From Amycolatopsis sp. CA-230715 (lineage in GTDB: Bacteria; Actinomycetota; Actinomycetes; Mycobacteriales; Pseudonocardiaceae), in the NCBI RefSeq assembly GCF_018736145.1, contig NZ_CP059997.1, forward strand, positions 9,113,501-9,177,500: a stretch of 64,000 nucleotides of DNA, read 5' to 3'. Below the pieces are notes generated by a model. It was not told where the DNA came from. It did not search any database and saw nothing but the letters and a program-made list of their open reading frames with translations. A program made the position numbers and the translations under genes. Below, one piece after another: positions 1 through 9,193 of this stretch (positions within the stretch are counted from its first letter, which is position 1; each line of letters begins with the position of its first letter).

Positions 1-1
1 G

Positions 2-3000
2 GCGTGGCCGGCGCGCGGCAGGGTGCGCCGCGCGGGCGTGTCCGCGTTCGGGATCAGCGGCACCAACGCGCACGTCGTGCTGGAAGCCGCACCGGCCGCG
101 CCGGAGATCACGCCACGGCGCTGGCAGGTCTCGCCGGTGCCGTGGGTCGTGTCGGCACGCGGTGCCGACGCCCTGCGGGCACAGGTCGAACGCATCCGTG
201 CGTACGCCGCTCCCGGCGTGGACCTGGACGCCGTCGATGTCGGGTTCACGCTGGCGACCGGTCGCGCCGTATTCGACCACCGCGCCGTGCTCGTGGGCGA
301 CGACGAGGTGCGTGGCGTGGTCGATCGCGGCGCTCGGGTGGCCATGGTGTTCGCGGGGCAGGGCGCCCAGCGAACGGGCATGGGCGCCGAACTGCACGCC
401 GCGTTCCCGGTATTCGCCGAAGCATTGGACGAGGTCTGCGCCGAACTGGACCGCCACCTCGACCGCCCGGTCAAGGACGTGATGTTCGGCCCGGACGCCG
501 CGGCACTCGACCTGACCGGGTACACCCAGCCCGCGTTGTTCGCGATCGAGGTCGCGTTGTTCCGGCTGGTGACCTCGTGGGGGCTGCGTCCGGACTACCT
601 GTGCGGGCACTCGATCGGTGAGGTGGCCGTCGCGCACGTCGCCGGTGTTCTGTCGTTGGCGGACGCGGCGGCACTGGTGGCCGCGCGCGGCCGGTTGATG
701 CAGGCGTTGCCCGAGGGCGGCGCCATGCTCGCGATCGAAGCGGCGGAGGCCGATGTCCGGCCGCTGCTCGACGAGCGGGTTTCGGTCGCGGCGGTGAACG
801 GCCCGGCGGCGGTGGTCGTCTCCGGTGACGCCGACGCGATCGACGAACTGGCGGACCGGTGCACCGACCTGCGCACCACCCGGCTGCGGGTCAGCCACGC
901 GTTCCACTCGCCGCGGATGGACCCGATGCTGGACGAGTTCGGCGAAGTCGTGCGGGGGTTGGAGTTCGCGGCACCGCGCATCCCGATCGTGTCCACTGTG
1001 TCCGGTGCGGTGCTGTCGGCGGAGGCGCTCCGCTCACCGGAGTACTGGGTGGACCAGGTCCGGCAGCCGGTCCGCTTCGCCGACGCCGTGCGCGCCGCGC
1101 ACGAGCTGGGCGTGCGCACGTTCGTCGAGCTCGGACCGGACGAGTCGCTGTCCACCCTCGGCGCGGGCTGCGTCGCCGACGGCGAGTTCGTCCCCGTCCT
1201 GCGCAAGGAGCACGCGGAGCCCGCTTCCGTCGTCACGGCGGCGGCCCGTACCTGGGTGCGGGGCGCCGAGATCGACTGGCCCGCGCTGCTGCCCGGTGGC
1301 GAGCGGGTCTACCTTCCGACGTACCCGTTCCAGCGCAGCCGTTACTGGCCGTCGGCCGGTGTGCCGCGCACGGCGGGTGCGCTGGGGATGATCGATACCG
1401 ACCACCCGCTGCTCGGTGCCGCGCTGGAACTGTCCGGCTCGGAGGGTTACCTGTTCACCGGGCGGCTCGCGCTCCGCACCCACCCGTGGCTGGCCGACCA
1501 CGCCATTTCCGGTGTGGTCCTGTTGCCCGGCACCGCTTTCGTCGAGCTGGCCTGCCACGTGGCCGCGCAGGTCGGCTGCGCCACCGTGCGGGAGCTGGAG
1601 CTGATGCGCCCGTTGCTGCTGCCGGACACCGGCGGGGTAGCGCTTCAAATCAAGGTCGACGCCCCGGACGCGGACGGCACCCGGGAAATCCGGCTCCACT
1701 CGCGGGCGGACGGCGACGAGGACGCGCCGTGGATCGAGCATGCCACGGGCGTCCTCGCGCCAGGTGGCCCTGCCGAGGGCGAGCCAGCCGGCGCGGAGTG
1801 GCCGCCGACCGGCGCGGAGCCGATCGACCTCGGCGACCACTACGAGATCCTCGCCGAGCAGGGCTACTCCTACGGCCCGGCGTTCCAGGCGATCCGGGCG
1901 GCGTGGCGTGACGGCGCGGACATCCTGGTCGAGGTCGCTGCCGTGGACCACGCGCAGGCCGCGCTCGCCGGCCGGTTCGGCGTGCACCCGGCGCTCCTGG
2001 ACAGCGCGCTGCACGCGCTGGCCTTCGGCGACCACGACGGACGGGCCAGGCTGCCGTTCTCATGGCAAGGCGTGCGGGTGCACGCCGCGGGCGGCGCGCG
2101 CCTGCGGGTGCGACTCTCGCCCGCCGGTCGGGATGCCGTGACGATCACCGTCGCCGACGTGGACGGCGCGCCAGTGGCCACTGTGGACGAACTGGCGCTG
2201 CGGACGGTCGACGCCGAGTACCTACGGATCGAGCGTTCCGGCACGGGAGCGCTGTTCGACCTCACCTGGACGGCCGTGACACCGCCGACCACGAGCACCC
2301 GCGCGCTCCGGCTGGCCGACCTGTCGCTGGGGGAGCCGTTGCCAAGCGAGGCACCCGACATCCTGGTGGTGTCGTGCCCGGCCAGTGCCTCGGACGACGC
2401 CGCGGCGGTGCACGCGCTCACCGGGCAGACCCTCGCGCTGCTGCGGACCTTGCTCACCGACGAGCGATACACGGCGACCCGGTTGCTGTTCACCACACGG
2501 GGAGCGGTCGCCACCGACGTGGACGACGACGTGCCCGACCTCGCCGCCGCCGCGGCGCTCGGCCTGCTGCGCTCCGCGCAGACGGAGGAACCGGGCCGGA
2601 TCTTCCTGCTCGACCTGGACGACGCGCCGGTCGGCCGAGGCGATCTGGTCGGCGTGGTCCTCGGCGAAGAGCCGCAACTCGCCTTCCGCGACGGCGTTCT
2701 TCTCGCGCCACGGCTGACCAAGCTGACCGCCGCACCGCGGCCGCCTGCCGAGCTCGACCCGACCGGGACGGTGCTCATCACCGGCGGCACCGGCGCGCTC
2801 GGCGCGTGGACCGCGCGGCACCTGGTGACCCGCTACGGGGTCCGGCACCTCCAGCTGACCAGTCGCGCGGGCGCCGGCGCGCCCGGCGCGGACGAACTCG
2901 TAGCGGAGCTTCGCGCGCTCGGCGCGGAGGCACAGGTCGTGGCGTGCGACGTCGCCGATCGCGACCAGACCGAGCGGCTGCTCGCGGGCGTCCCCGCCGA

Positions 3001-4717
3001 GCATCCGCTGACCGCGGTCGTGCACGCCGCCGGCGTGCTGGACGACGGCGTCATCACCTCGCTCACCACCGCTCAGCTCGACGAGGTGTTGCGCCCGAAG
3101 GTGGACGCGGCGCTGAACCTGCACGCGCTCACCGCCGACCGCGACTTGGCCGCCTTCGTGCTGTACTCCGGTGCCGCCGGTCAGTTCGGTGGCGCGGGGC
3201 AGGGCAACTACGCCGCGGCCAACGCCTTTCTCGACGCTCTGGCCCAGCACCGCCGGGCGCGAGGCCTCGCCGCCTCGGCACTGGCGTGGGGACCGTGGGA
3301 GGAACCCGGCGGCATGGCGGACGGGCTCGCCGAGACCGACGTGGCCAGGACGCGGCGCAGCGGCGTGCTCGCTTTGTCCACTATGGACGCTGCCGAGCTC
3401 TACGACGCGGCGTGGCACGCGGACCGGGCGCTGGTGCTGCCGCTGCGGTTGCGGATCTCGGCGCTGCGAGCGGCGGCCGAGGAGGCCGACGGGCTGCCGG
3501 CGTTCTTCCGCGGCCTGGTGCCGGACGTGCGGCGCAAAACCGCACGATCGGACAGCGACCCGGGCGCGTTCCGCGCGGCCTACCGGGACGCCGGCACCGA
3601 CGAGCGGCGGGCGCTGTTGAGCGAATTGGTGCGTGACCAGGTGACCGGTGTGCTGGCCCTCTCCGACGACGCGCTGGAGAATTCGCGGACGAGCTTCATC
3701 GAGCTGGGCTTCGATTCGCTCACCTCGGTGGAACTGCGCAACCGGCTGGGCACCGCGACCGGACTGCGGTTGCCGGCCAACCTCGTGTTCGCCAACACCA
3801 CGCGGGCGGAGATGGTGGACTACCTGCGCATCGAACTGGACAAGGCGGTCGATCACGCCGAGGAGGAGGCCGCGACGCGGGCCGAGGCAACCGCGCCCAC
3901 CGTCGAGAGTGGACTGGACAAGCTGTTCGTGCAGGTGGCCGGTCAGCACCGGTTCATCGAATTCATGGCCCTGCTCGGCAACCTCGCCGAGTTCCGGCCG
4001 ATGTTCGACGGGCGGGACGGGACCGGCACGGCCGACAAACTGCCCGCCCCGGTCCGGCTCTCGCGCGGCGACACCTCGCCACGGCTGATCTTCTTCCCGT
4101 CACACGCGGGCGTGTCGACGGTGCAGCAGTACGCACGCCTGGCGATGCAGTTCCGCGGTGTCCGCGACGTCACCGTGCTCCAGAACCCGGGGTACAGCGG
4201 CGGGGAAGAACTTCCGGCGTCGCTGGAGGTGCTGCTCGACGCACAGGCCGATGCCGTGCTGCGGCAGACCGGCGGGGAGCCGTTCGTGCTCGGCGGGCAT
4301 TCCGGCGGCGGGCTGTCCGCCAACGCGGTCGCGGCCCGTCTCGAGGAACGCGGCGTCACCGTCGACGGCGTCGTGCTGCTCGACAGCTACCCACCCGACC
4401 AGCAGGACATCTTCCTTTCGCTGATGGAAACCCACAGCAGGCGGTACGAGGACGTGCTGAGCCCCGCCGACGACGCCTGGCTGACCGCGTGGCCGTGGTA
4501 CATGTCCTTCCCATGGGAACCGGTCGAGACCAAAGCGCCGACGCTGTTGGTCCGAGCGACCGAACGCCTCAACGAATGGTCGGACGTCGAGCAGTGGCAG
4601 GCGAGCTGGGCACTCCCGCACGAACTCGTGGACACCCGAGGTGACCATTTCGCGATGATGACCGACCACGCCAAGCAAACCGCGGAGATGATCGAGCAGT
4701 GGCTGAACCGTCCATGA
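2..4717 (+). CDS. Type I modular polyketide synthase, terminal module (5' partial)
   Basis: The gene starts before the window and reads in frame from base 2. Domains in order: the end of a ketosynthase (GVSAFGISGTNAHVV, nt 40-85); acyltransferase (nt ~340-1210) with GQG, GHSIGE and HAFH, the combination usual for malonyl-CoA selection; dehydratase (nt ~1394-2230) with HxxxGxxxxP (HAISGVVLLP) and DSALH; ketoreductase (core nt ~2765-3330) with TGGTGALG and LDD, a B-type signature; ACP with GFDSL (nt ~3710); thioesterase (nt ~4070-4717) with GHSGG and a late catalytic His (RGDHF). No enoylreductase is seen. The TE marks this as the last module, releasing the finished chain. In the KR, the residue 13 before the catalytic Tyr, normally Ser, is Gly (YSGAAG), so KR activity is open to question. 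Product unknown. Confidence 0.95.
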   Translation, partial: AWPARGRVRRAGVSAFGISGTNAHVVLEAAPAAPEITPRRWQVSPVPWVVSARGADALRAQVERIRAYAAPGVDLDAVDVGFTLATGRAVFDHRAVLVGDDEVRGVVDRGARVAMVFAGQGAQRTGMGAELHAAFPVFAEALDEVCAELDRHLDRPVKDVMFGPDAAALDLTGYTQPALFAIEVALFRLVTSWGLRPDYLCGHSIGEVAVAHVAGVLSLADAAALVAARGRLMQALPEGGAMLAIEAAEADVRPLLDERVSVAAVNGPAAVVVSGDADAIDELADRCTDLRTTRLRVSHAFHSPRMDPMLDEFGEVVRGLEFAAPRIPIVSTVSGAVLSAEALRSPEYWVDQVRQPVRFADAVRAAHELGVRTFVELGPDESLSTLGAGCVADGEFVPVLRKEHAEPASVVTAAARTWVRGAEIDWPALLPGGERVYLPTYPFQRSRYWPSAGVPRTAGALGMIDTDHPLLGAALELSGSEGYLFTGRLALRTHPWLADHAISGVVLLPGTAFVELACHVAAQVGCATVRELELMRPLLLPDTGGVALQIKVDAPDADGTREIRLHSRADGDEDAPWIEHATGVLAPGGPAEGEPAGAEWPPTGAEPIDLGDHYEILAEQGYSYGPAFQAIRAAWRDGADILVEVAAVDHAQAALAGRFGVHPALLDSALHALAFGDHDGRARLPFSWQGVRVHAAGGARLRVRLSPAGRDAVTITVADVDGAPVATVDELALRTVDAEYLRIERSGTGALFDLTWTAVTPPTTSTRALRLADLSLGEPLPSEAPDILVVSCPASASDDAAAVHALTGQTLALLRTLLTDERYTATRLLFTTRGAVATDVDDDVPDLAAAAALGLLRSAQTEEPGRIFLLDLDDAPVGRGDLVGVVLGEEPQLAFRDGVLLAPRLTKLTAAPRPPAELDPTGTVLITGGTGALGAWTARHLVTRYGVRHLQLTSRAGAGAPGADELVAELRALGAEAQVVACDVADRDQTERLLAGVPAEHPLTAVVHAAGVLDDGVITSLTTAQLDEVLRPKVDAALNLHALTADRDLAAFVLYSGAAGQFGGAGQGNYAAANAFLDALAQHRRARGLAASALAWGPWEEPGGMADGLAETDVARTRRSGVLALSTMDAAELYDAAWHADRALVLPLRLRISALRAAAEEADGLPAFFRGLVPDVRRKTARSDSDPGAFRAAYRDAGTDERRALLSELVRDQVTGVLALSDDALENSRTSFIELGFDSLTSVELRNRLGTATGLRLPANLVFANTTRAEMVDYLRIELDKAVDHAEEEAATRAEATAPTVESGLDKLFVQVAGQHRFIEFMALLGNLAEFRPMFDGRDGTGTADKLPAPVRLSRGDTSPRLIFFPSHAGVSTVQQYARLAMQFRGVRDVTVLQNPGYSGGEELPASLEVLLDAQADAVLRQTGGEPFVLGGHSGGGLSANAVAARLEERGVTVDGVVLLDSYPPDQQDIFLSLMETHSRRYEDVLSPADDAWLTAWPWYMSFPWEPVETKAPTLLVRATERLNEWSDVEQWQASWALPHELVDTRGDHFAMMTDHAKQTAEMIEQWLNRP

Positions 4718-4892
4718 CAACGGCTTTCTTCCCTCACGCCCTTGAAGTTCGCGGAGCTCAGGATGCGGTGCTCGAACGCTTCGTCGCGGCGGGGAGCGGC
4801 AGGACGAGCCGACCAGGGTGGCCTTCCTGATCGTGGGCTCGCCCTCGCGGACCGGTCAGTGGCTAGACCGGGTTGGCCGCAAGAGAAGAACC

Positions 4893-5126
4893 GGCGGGCT
4901 GACCGAGGCTGAGGTGTACGCGACGATCGATGCGCTCGGTGACGTCGGAGCCGCGCTCTCCGGCGGCAGACCGGAGAAGCTCGCGACTCTCTACCGCGAG
5001 CTACGGCTGGACCTGCGGTACGACAACGAAAAAGGAACCGTCGTGGTGACGGTCTCTCCGCGTGTGGTTAACGTGTGTGTCCGAGGACGATCTTACTCAC
5101 TATCTACACGGCTGATCCTGGACTGA
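4893..5126 (+). pseudogene. C-terminal remnant of a large serine recombinase (element 0)
   Basis: The peptide from GGLTEAEVYATIDALGDVG to VNVCVRG matches the last ~70 residues of the recombinase ending at 29101 (ISDAAIYAMIDSLGDVG ... VDSVRVRG). Catalytic, recombinase and zinc-ribbon domains are absent, so this is a fossil. As in the other two copies, its last codons run into an attachment core (GTGTCCGAGG at 5077-5086). It lies only ~175 bp after the PKS stop, so the rest of its element has been lost, or the PKS cluster now sits where that element was. Confidence 0.8.
5062..5109. other. Attachment-site junction: remnant 0 / element A left end
   Basis: Core GTGTCCGAGG lies at 5077-5086. On its right, CACTATCTACAC (5098-5109) is the exact reverse complement of GTGTAGATAGTG at the right end of element A (13841-13852). 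Joining the two ends gives a ~48 bp site symmetric about CCGAG/G, the size and shape of a serine-integrase attP. On its left, GTGTGGTTAACG (5062-5073) belongs to the recombinase remnant. Confidence 0.75.
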
Positions 5127-5186
5127 TTTGCACAGGTCAGCGGCGTATCGCGGCAGTCGGCTCGGCTTCGCCATGGGGTAATTGAG

Positions 5187-5217
5187 TGTCGCCGAGACGA
5201 TCTTGCTCGCTAACCAC
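5187..5217. other. Second, degenerate attachment half-site
   Basis: GTGTCGCCGAGACGATCTTG (5187-5206) resembles the core plus right flank at 5077-5096 with small indels. CGCTAACCAC (5208-5217) is a 9/10 reverse complement of GTGGTTAACG (5064-5073) in the remnant. It looks like the other half of the element 0 attP, left behind 100 bp inside element A. Confidence 0.5.
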
Positions 5218-5680
5218 AACGTTCGCGCTCGGTTGGGTGGACGCCTACCGCAGGTCCGAACTCACGACTGCTGCCGCTCGTTCAGTTCGGCCATACTGAC
5301 GTCGGCAGTCCGTCCGGAGCCGGAGGCTTGTCTGCCAGCACTCCTCAGCGATGGTCGTAAGCCCAAGCCCCACGCGTCTCATCTGCCACCTGTCACGCAC
5401 AGTAACCATCGGGTGCCGTCCAACGACCTCTATCCGTCAGGCTTCCGCCAGGCCCGGCAGAGACGGGAACGAACTTTCGACAATCATCGCGACGAGTCTT
5501 CGCTACTTTGACAACTGCCAACTTGCCGTCATCCACGTTTCCGCACGTCACAAGGCCGCAACGTCATCAGTTGCCAACAGGACGACACGCCGCGACGGGC
5601 ACGCCTGCCAATCTCGGTCAGCTTGAGGTAGAACGGTACCTCACTAGGCGATGTCGGCTGATCGTCAACAGGAGGGAAGC
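5218..5680. other. Non-coding leader of element A
   Basis: About 460 bp with short open frames but no recognisable protein and no convincing ribosome binding sites. It ends with AGGAGG at 5670-5675 in front of the kinase-helicase gene, whose promoter it presumably contains. Nothing else is recognised here. Confidence 0.4.
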
Positions 5681-8600
5681 TTGACCCAAATCTTGGCAGG
5701 TCGTTTCGCGCTACCCGGCTCGCCGGTCAACGAAGGGGGACACGCAAAACTCTACAAGGCCGTCGATCTTGAAACAGATAATCAGATTGTCGCAATCAAG
5801 CTCTTTAATCCAACGCGCATTCTCGATAACAAGGTGTTGCAAGCAGCCTGGGCAAATGAGCTGTCGGCATACCAAAAGCTTGGCGCACGAGATTCACTGG
5901 TAGACCTCATTGACTGGGGTCGATCCGAAGCTGGCGAACCTTACCTAGTCTTCCAATGGCTAGACGCCGACCTTCTTACACACCTTGAATCAATTTCAAT
6001 CGACGGTTGGGATGATTTTTGGCCGATTGCTCGCGATATCCTCTCTGGGTTGGCTCACATTCACGAGCTAGGATTCGTTCATCGCGACCTGAAGCCCGAG
6101 AATGTCCTTGTTGGAAATAACAGCTACAAGATTGCCGACTTCGGGACCACTCGCTTAGTCGAGACAATGAATCTCGGCCTCACTATGGCACCATTGGGAA
6201 CAGTTCCCTATGCACCTCCAGAACGTGGAACCCCGACGCCGACACCTTCGTACGATATCTACTCTTTCGCGGTACTGGCGGTCGTCTGCTTGACCGGGCA
6301 AGTTCCCAGCACCGCCGCCGAGGTTCAAGAGAAGTTCAACGACCTCGACATACCCCCAGACATCAGCGATGCACTTGCGCTCGCCCTCAGCGAGAACCCA
6401 GACGCTAGACCGGAGAGCGGGAGCACGCTCCTCGCAACATTAGAGGAAATCCAACAAGAGCGCGAAAACCGGCGAAAGAAGCCCGACGAAATCTTCCTCG
6501 AAATACCGGCTAGCACACTTAAGACTTATGCGCAACAGTACGGATTAACCCTCCAAGCGGCATCCGCAGAAACCGTACTCGAAGACATTTCTGCAGTTGG
6601 CGGATTTTCATTTGACCGCCGTCCCGATAGAAACGACTTGCAGATTTGCGGTCAGGTATGCACGTTACGCGTCGTCGTACATAAACTTAGGCCAGGCGTC
6701 CTTCGCGTGATGAGGATTAGTCGACCTCCTGCGAACGTTCTAGAGTACGGTCGAATCAATTGGTACCGACCCTCAGTCACGTTTCGAACTACTATACCTA
6801 CAGACCCAACACACGCAGCACTGGTATTAGAAAAGCACATCGAGGAAACTACTCAGAGGGACGCGCAGCGCGCAGAAGCTGAAACCCAAGGCCGAGAAGA
6901 TGCTGTCTTCTCGTCTTGGTCATCGTCGATACGCGCAAAGTTTGCGCTAGAGTCCGGCCGTGGGATCTCAATCAACTATCGATCTTATAGCGTTCATGGC
7001 GAACGAGTCCGATTCAAGACTTCGGACGATGTCAGCACCCTGGAGCTGAACGAAAGTCGTTTAGTAAAGAACGGTAACCGGCGGGTTTTCTTTGGCGACG
7101 TTGAAGGTACCGAGAACGATGAGGTCATCGTATACACGACCAAGGGCTCGGCGTCAGCACTCCCGCCACGAGGACGACTAGAAGTTGACGCCGAGGCTTC
7201 TAAGTCTAAGTTGCGCCGCGAACGAGCAGCACTAGAACGAATAGCAAACCGGCAAGCCATCCGGGCCGATCTTCGAGACCTACTATTATCACCCGGGACT
7301 TGCCGATTTCCGTCCCCCGCACGTATTTCAGAATTTCGACAGCAGGGGCTCGATCCAGCAAAGCAAGAAGCTGTACAAGCCGCGCTGAATGCCAGAGACT
7401 TCGTACTCATCGAAGGTCCACCGGGCACAGGGAAAACTACGTTCATCGCCGAACTGGTAGCCCAGCAACTCAACATCAATCCAGATTCGCGCATAGTTGT
7501 CGCGTCGCAGACTCATATCGCTCTGGACAATGCCCTCATGCGGATCAGGGAACTGGACCCTAGCGTGACCCTGCTTCGCCTCGGACGGACGGATAAGCTC
7601 GCCGAAGGCGTTGAAGAGTTCGGATATTACTCTCAGATGGAGGAATGGCGCGAATCGGCAGTCGTCCGAAGCCGAGAGTTCATCAAGAAGTTCGCAAGAT
7701 TGCACGGCATTGAGTTAAATACGGTTGACGTTCCCAGTCTGGTGCGCGAGCTGGAAAGAAGACATGAGAAGGTTCGAGATCTGCGTTCGAAAATCTCACT
7801 AAGGCAGTCCGAGCGCCGCGGCTTACTAGAGCAGATCGAGCACGTTAACAATTTGGCCCGCCCACTACTCGAAGCTGCAGATCACCTTGAAGCCAGTGCA
7901 GCGCGCGGTACAGGCGGAGAACTCGAAGCTGCGATTAAGCGCTTTATTGACGTAGGCCTTGAAGCAGCAGTCCGCCTTGAGTCTGGCGGAGCCCTCGGAG
8001 ACAAGCTCGTTGCTATAGAGACAAGCTTGGCAGAATGGCGCGGTGAGCTGCGGGACCACGTCCAACTAGAGGATGATTCTCGCAAGAGTCTCGCTCACGC
8101 TGTGTCAGTTAGTGCAGGTCTGTCGATTGATGAAATATTGGCTGCCGCGCAGGCACACACCGAGGTCAATGACCAGAGGATTGCAGCCCTGGAGTCCATT
8201 GCCATCGACTGGGAAGAGCGCTTTGGCGCCGGTCCCGAATTTTCCGGCGCCTTAATCGCGCGAGCCCAAGTGGTCGCCGCAACCTGTGTCGGATTGACGG
8301 GCGTTCCAGGAGCCGAGTCGATACCATTCGATCTATGTATCGTCGACGAGGCGTCGAAAGCCACTGCCACCGAGACCTTAGTTCCTCTCGCTAGCAGCCG
8401 GCGCTGGGTACTCGTTGGAGACGATCGCCAACTTCCGCCCTTCATTGAGCAAGCATTGGCCCGACCTCAGATGCTTGAGCAGTTCGAACTTTCGAGTCAA
8501 GACATCAGGCAGACTCTCTTCTCCATCCTCGCCGAACGACTCCCCAAAGAATGCAAGTTCACGTTAACCCATCAACATCGGATGCATCCAACTATCGGAC

Positions 8601-9193
8601 GCCTAATCAGCAAGTCCTTTTACGAGGGAAAGTTAACTTCAGAGCCTCGGGAACTTTCCAAGACTGTCGATACAGCGTTCGCATCGGCGGTGGTTTGGGT
8701 TGACACATCACCCCGCAGCGACAGACGGGAGGGCCGCAACGGACTTAGTTTTAGGAACAAGGGCGAAGCTCGTGTTATCTCGGACCTCTTGGATCGCCTT
8801 GAATGGGTAGCGAGCCGCAATGCCGAACAGTTTAGCGTAGCCGTCCTGACCGGGTACGATGCCCAACGGAGAGAGGTGACGGAAACACTTGCACAAAGGG
8901 AACTCAGCCGCCCAAACCTGAAAGTTAGAGTTGCAACGGTAGACGCATATCAAGGCCAGGAAGCGGACGTCTGCATCTTCAGCATCACAAGATCTAACTC
9001 TTCTAATGAATTTGGCTTTCTGTCAAGCGAAGAGCGAATCAACGTTGCTTTGTCTCGCGGACGAGATGCCCTGATTATTGTCGGCGATGCCAGCTTTATT
9101 GAGAGTGAACGAAACTCCGATGCGCCATTGCGACGCGTTTTGTCTTACATTAAAGAGAATTCAGACTGCTGCATCGAGGTTTCGGAGAACTAG
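5681..9193 (+). CDS. Ser/Thr protein kinase-SF1 helicase fusion, Mokosh MkoA-like
   Basis: 1170 aa. The N-terminal kinase domain (first ~280 residues) shows a glycine-rich loop (NEGGHAKLYKA), VAIK, HRDLKPENVL, DFG and an APE-like YAPPERG, so all catalytic residues are present. After a linker, a COG1112-like SF1 helicase (Upf1/Dna2 type) follows: GPPGTGKTT (nt ~7414), VDEAS (nt ~8341), GDDRQLPP, HQHRMHP, DAYQGQEADV and SEERINVALSRGR. A long insertion (nt ~7600-8230) is probably coiled-coil. AGGAGG lies five bases before TTG 5681, so that start is preferred to ATG 5651, which has no good site. The stop abuts the ATG of the PLD gene. Kinase-helicase plus PLD nuclease is the gene pair of type I Mokosh anti-phage systems, as I recall that family. 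DNA is visibly less GC-rich than the PKS, which suggests acquisition by transfer. Defence role inferred, not shown. Confidence 0.85.
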   Translation: MTQILAGRFALPGSPVNEGGHAKLYKAVDLETDNQIVAIKLFNPTRILDNKVLQAAWANELSAYQKLGARDSLVDLIDWGRSEAGEPYLVFQWLDADLLTHLESISIDGWDDFWPIARDILSGLAHIHELGFVHRDLKPENVLVGNNSYKIADFGTTRLVETMNLGLTMAPLGTVPYAPPERGTPTPTPSYDIYSFAVLAVVCLTGQVPSTAAEVQEKFNDLDIPPDISDALALALSENPDARPESGSTLLATLEEIQQERENRRKKPDEIFLEIPASTLKTYAQQYGLTLQAASAETVLEDISAVGGFSFDRRPDRNDLQICGQVCTLRVVVHKLRPGVLRVMRISRPPANVLEYGRINWYRPSVTFRTTIPTDPTHAALVLEKHIEETTQRDAQRAEAETQGREDAVFSSWSSSIRAKFALESGRGISINYRSYSVHGERVRFKTSDDVSTLELNESRLVKNGNRRVFFGDVEGTENDEVIVYTTKGSASALPPRGRLEVDAEASKSKLRRERAALERIANRQAIRADLRDLLLSPGTCRFPSPARISEFRQQGLDPAKQEAVQAALNARDFVLIEGPPGTGKTTFIAELVAQQLNINPDSRIVVASQTHIALDNALMRIRELDPSVTLLRLGRTDKLAEGVEEFGYYSQMEEWRESAVVRSREFIKKFARLHGIELNTVDVPSLVRELERRHEKVRDLRSKISLRQSERRGLLEQIEHVNNLARPLLEAADHLEASAARGTGGELEAAIKRFIDVGLEAAVRLESGGALGDKLVAIETSLAEWRGELRDHVQLEDDSRKSLAHAVSVSAGLSIDEILAAAQAHTEVNDQRIAALESIAIDWEERFGAGPEFSGALIARAQVVAATCVGLTGVPGAESIPFDLCIVDEASKATATETLVPLASSRRWVLVGDDRQLPPFIEQALARPQMLEQFELSSQDIRQTLFSILAERLPKECKFTLTHQHRMHPTIGRLISKSFYEGKLTSEPRELSKTVDTAFASAVVWVDTSPRSDRREGRNGLSFRNKGEARVISDLLDRLEWVASRNAEQFSVAVLTGYDAQRREVTETLAQRELSRPNLKVRVATVDAYQGQEADVCIFSITRSNSSNEFGFLSSEERINVALSRGRDALIIVGDASFIESERNSDAPLRRVLSYIKENSDCCIEVSEN

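Noticed and set aside
5182..5626. Two overlapping ~100-aa frames before the kinase-helicase gene
   Set aside because: No similarity to known proteins by eye, poor start context, and one begins inside the degenerate attachment site.
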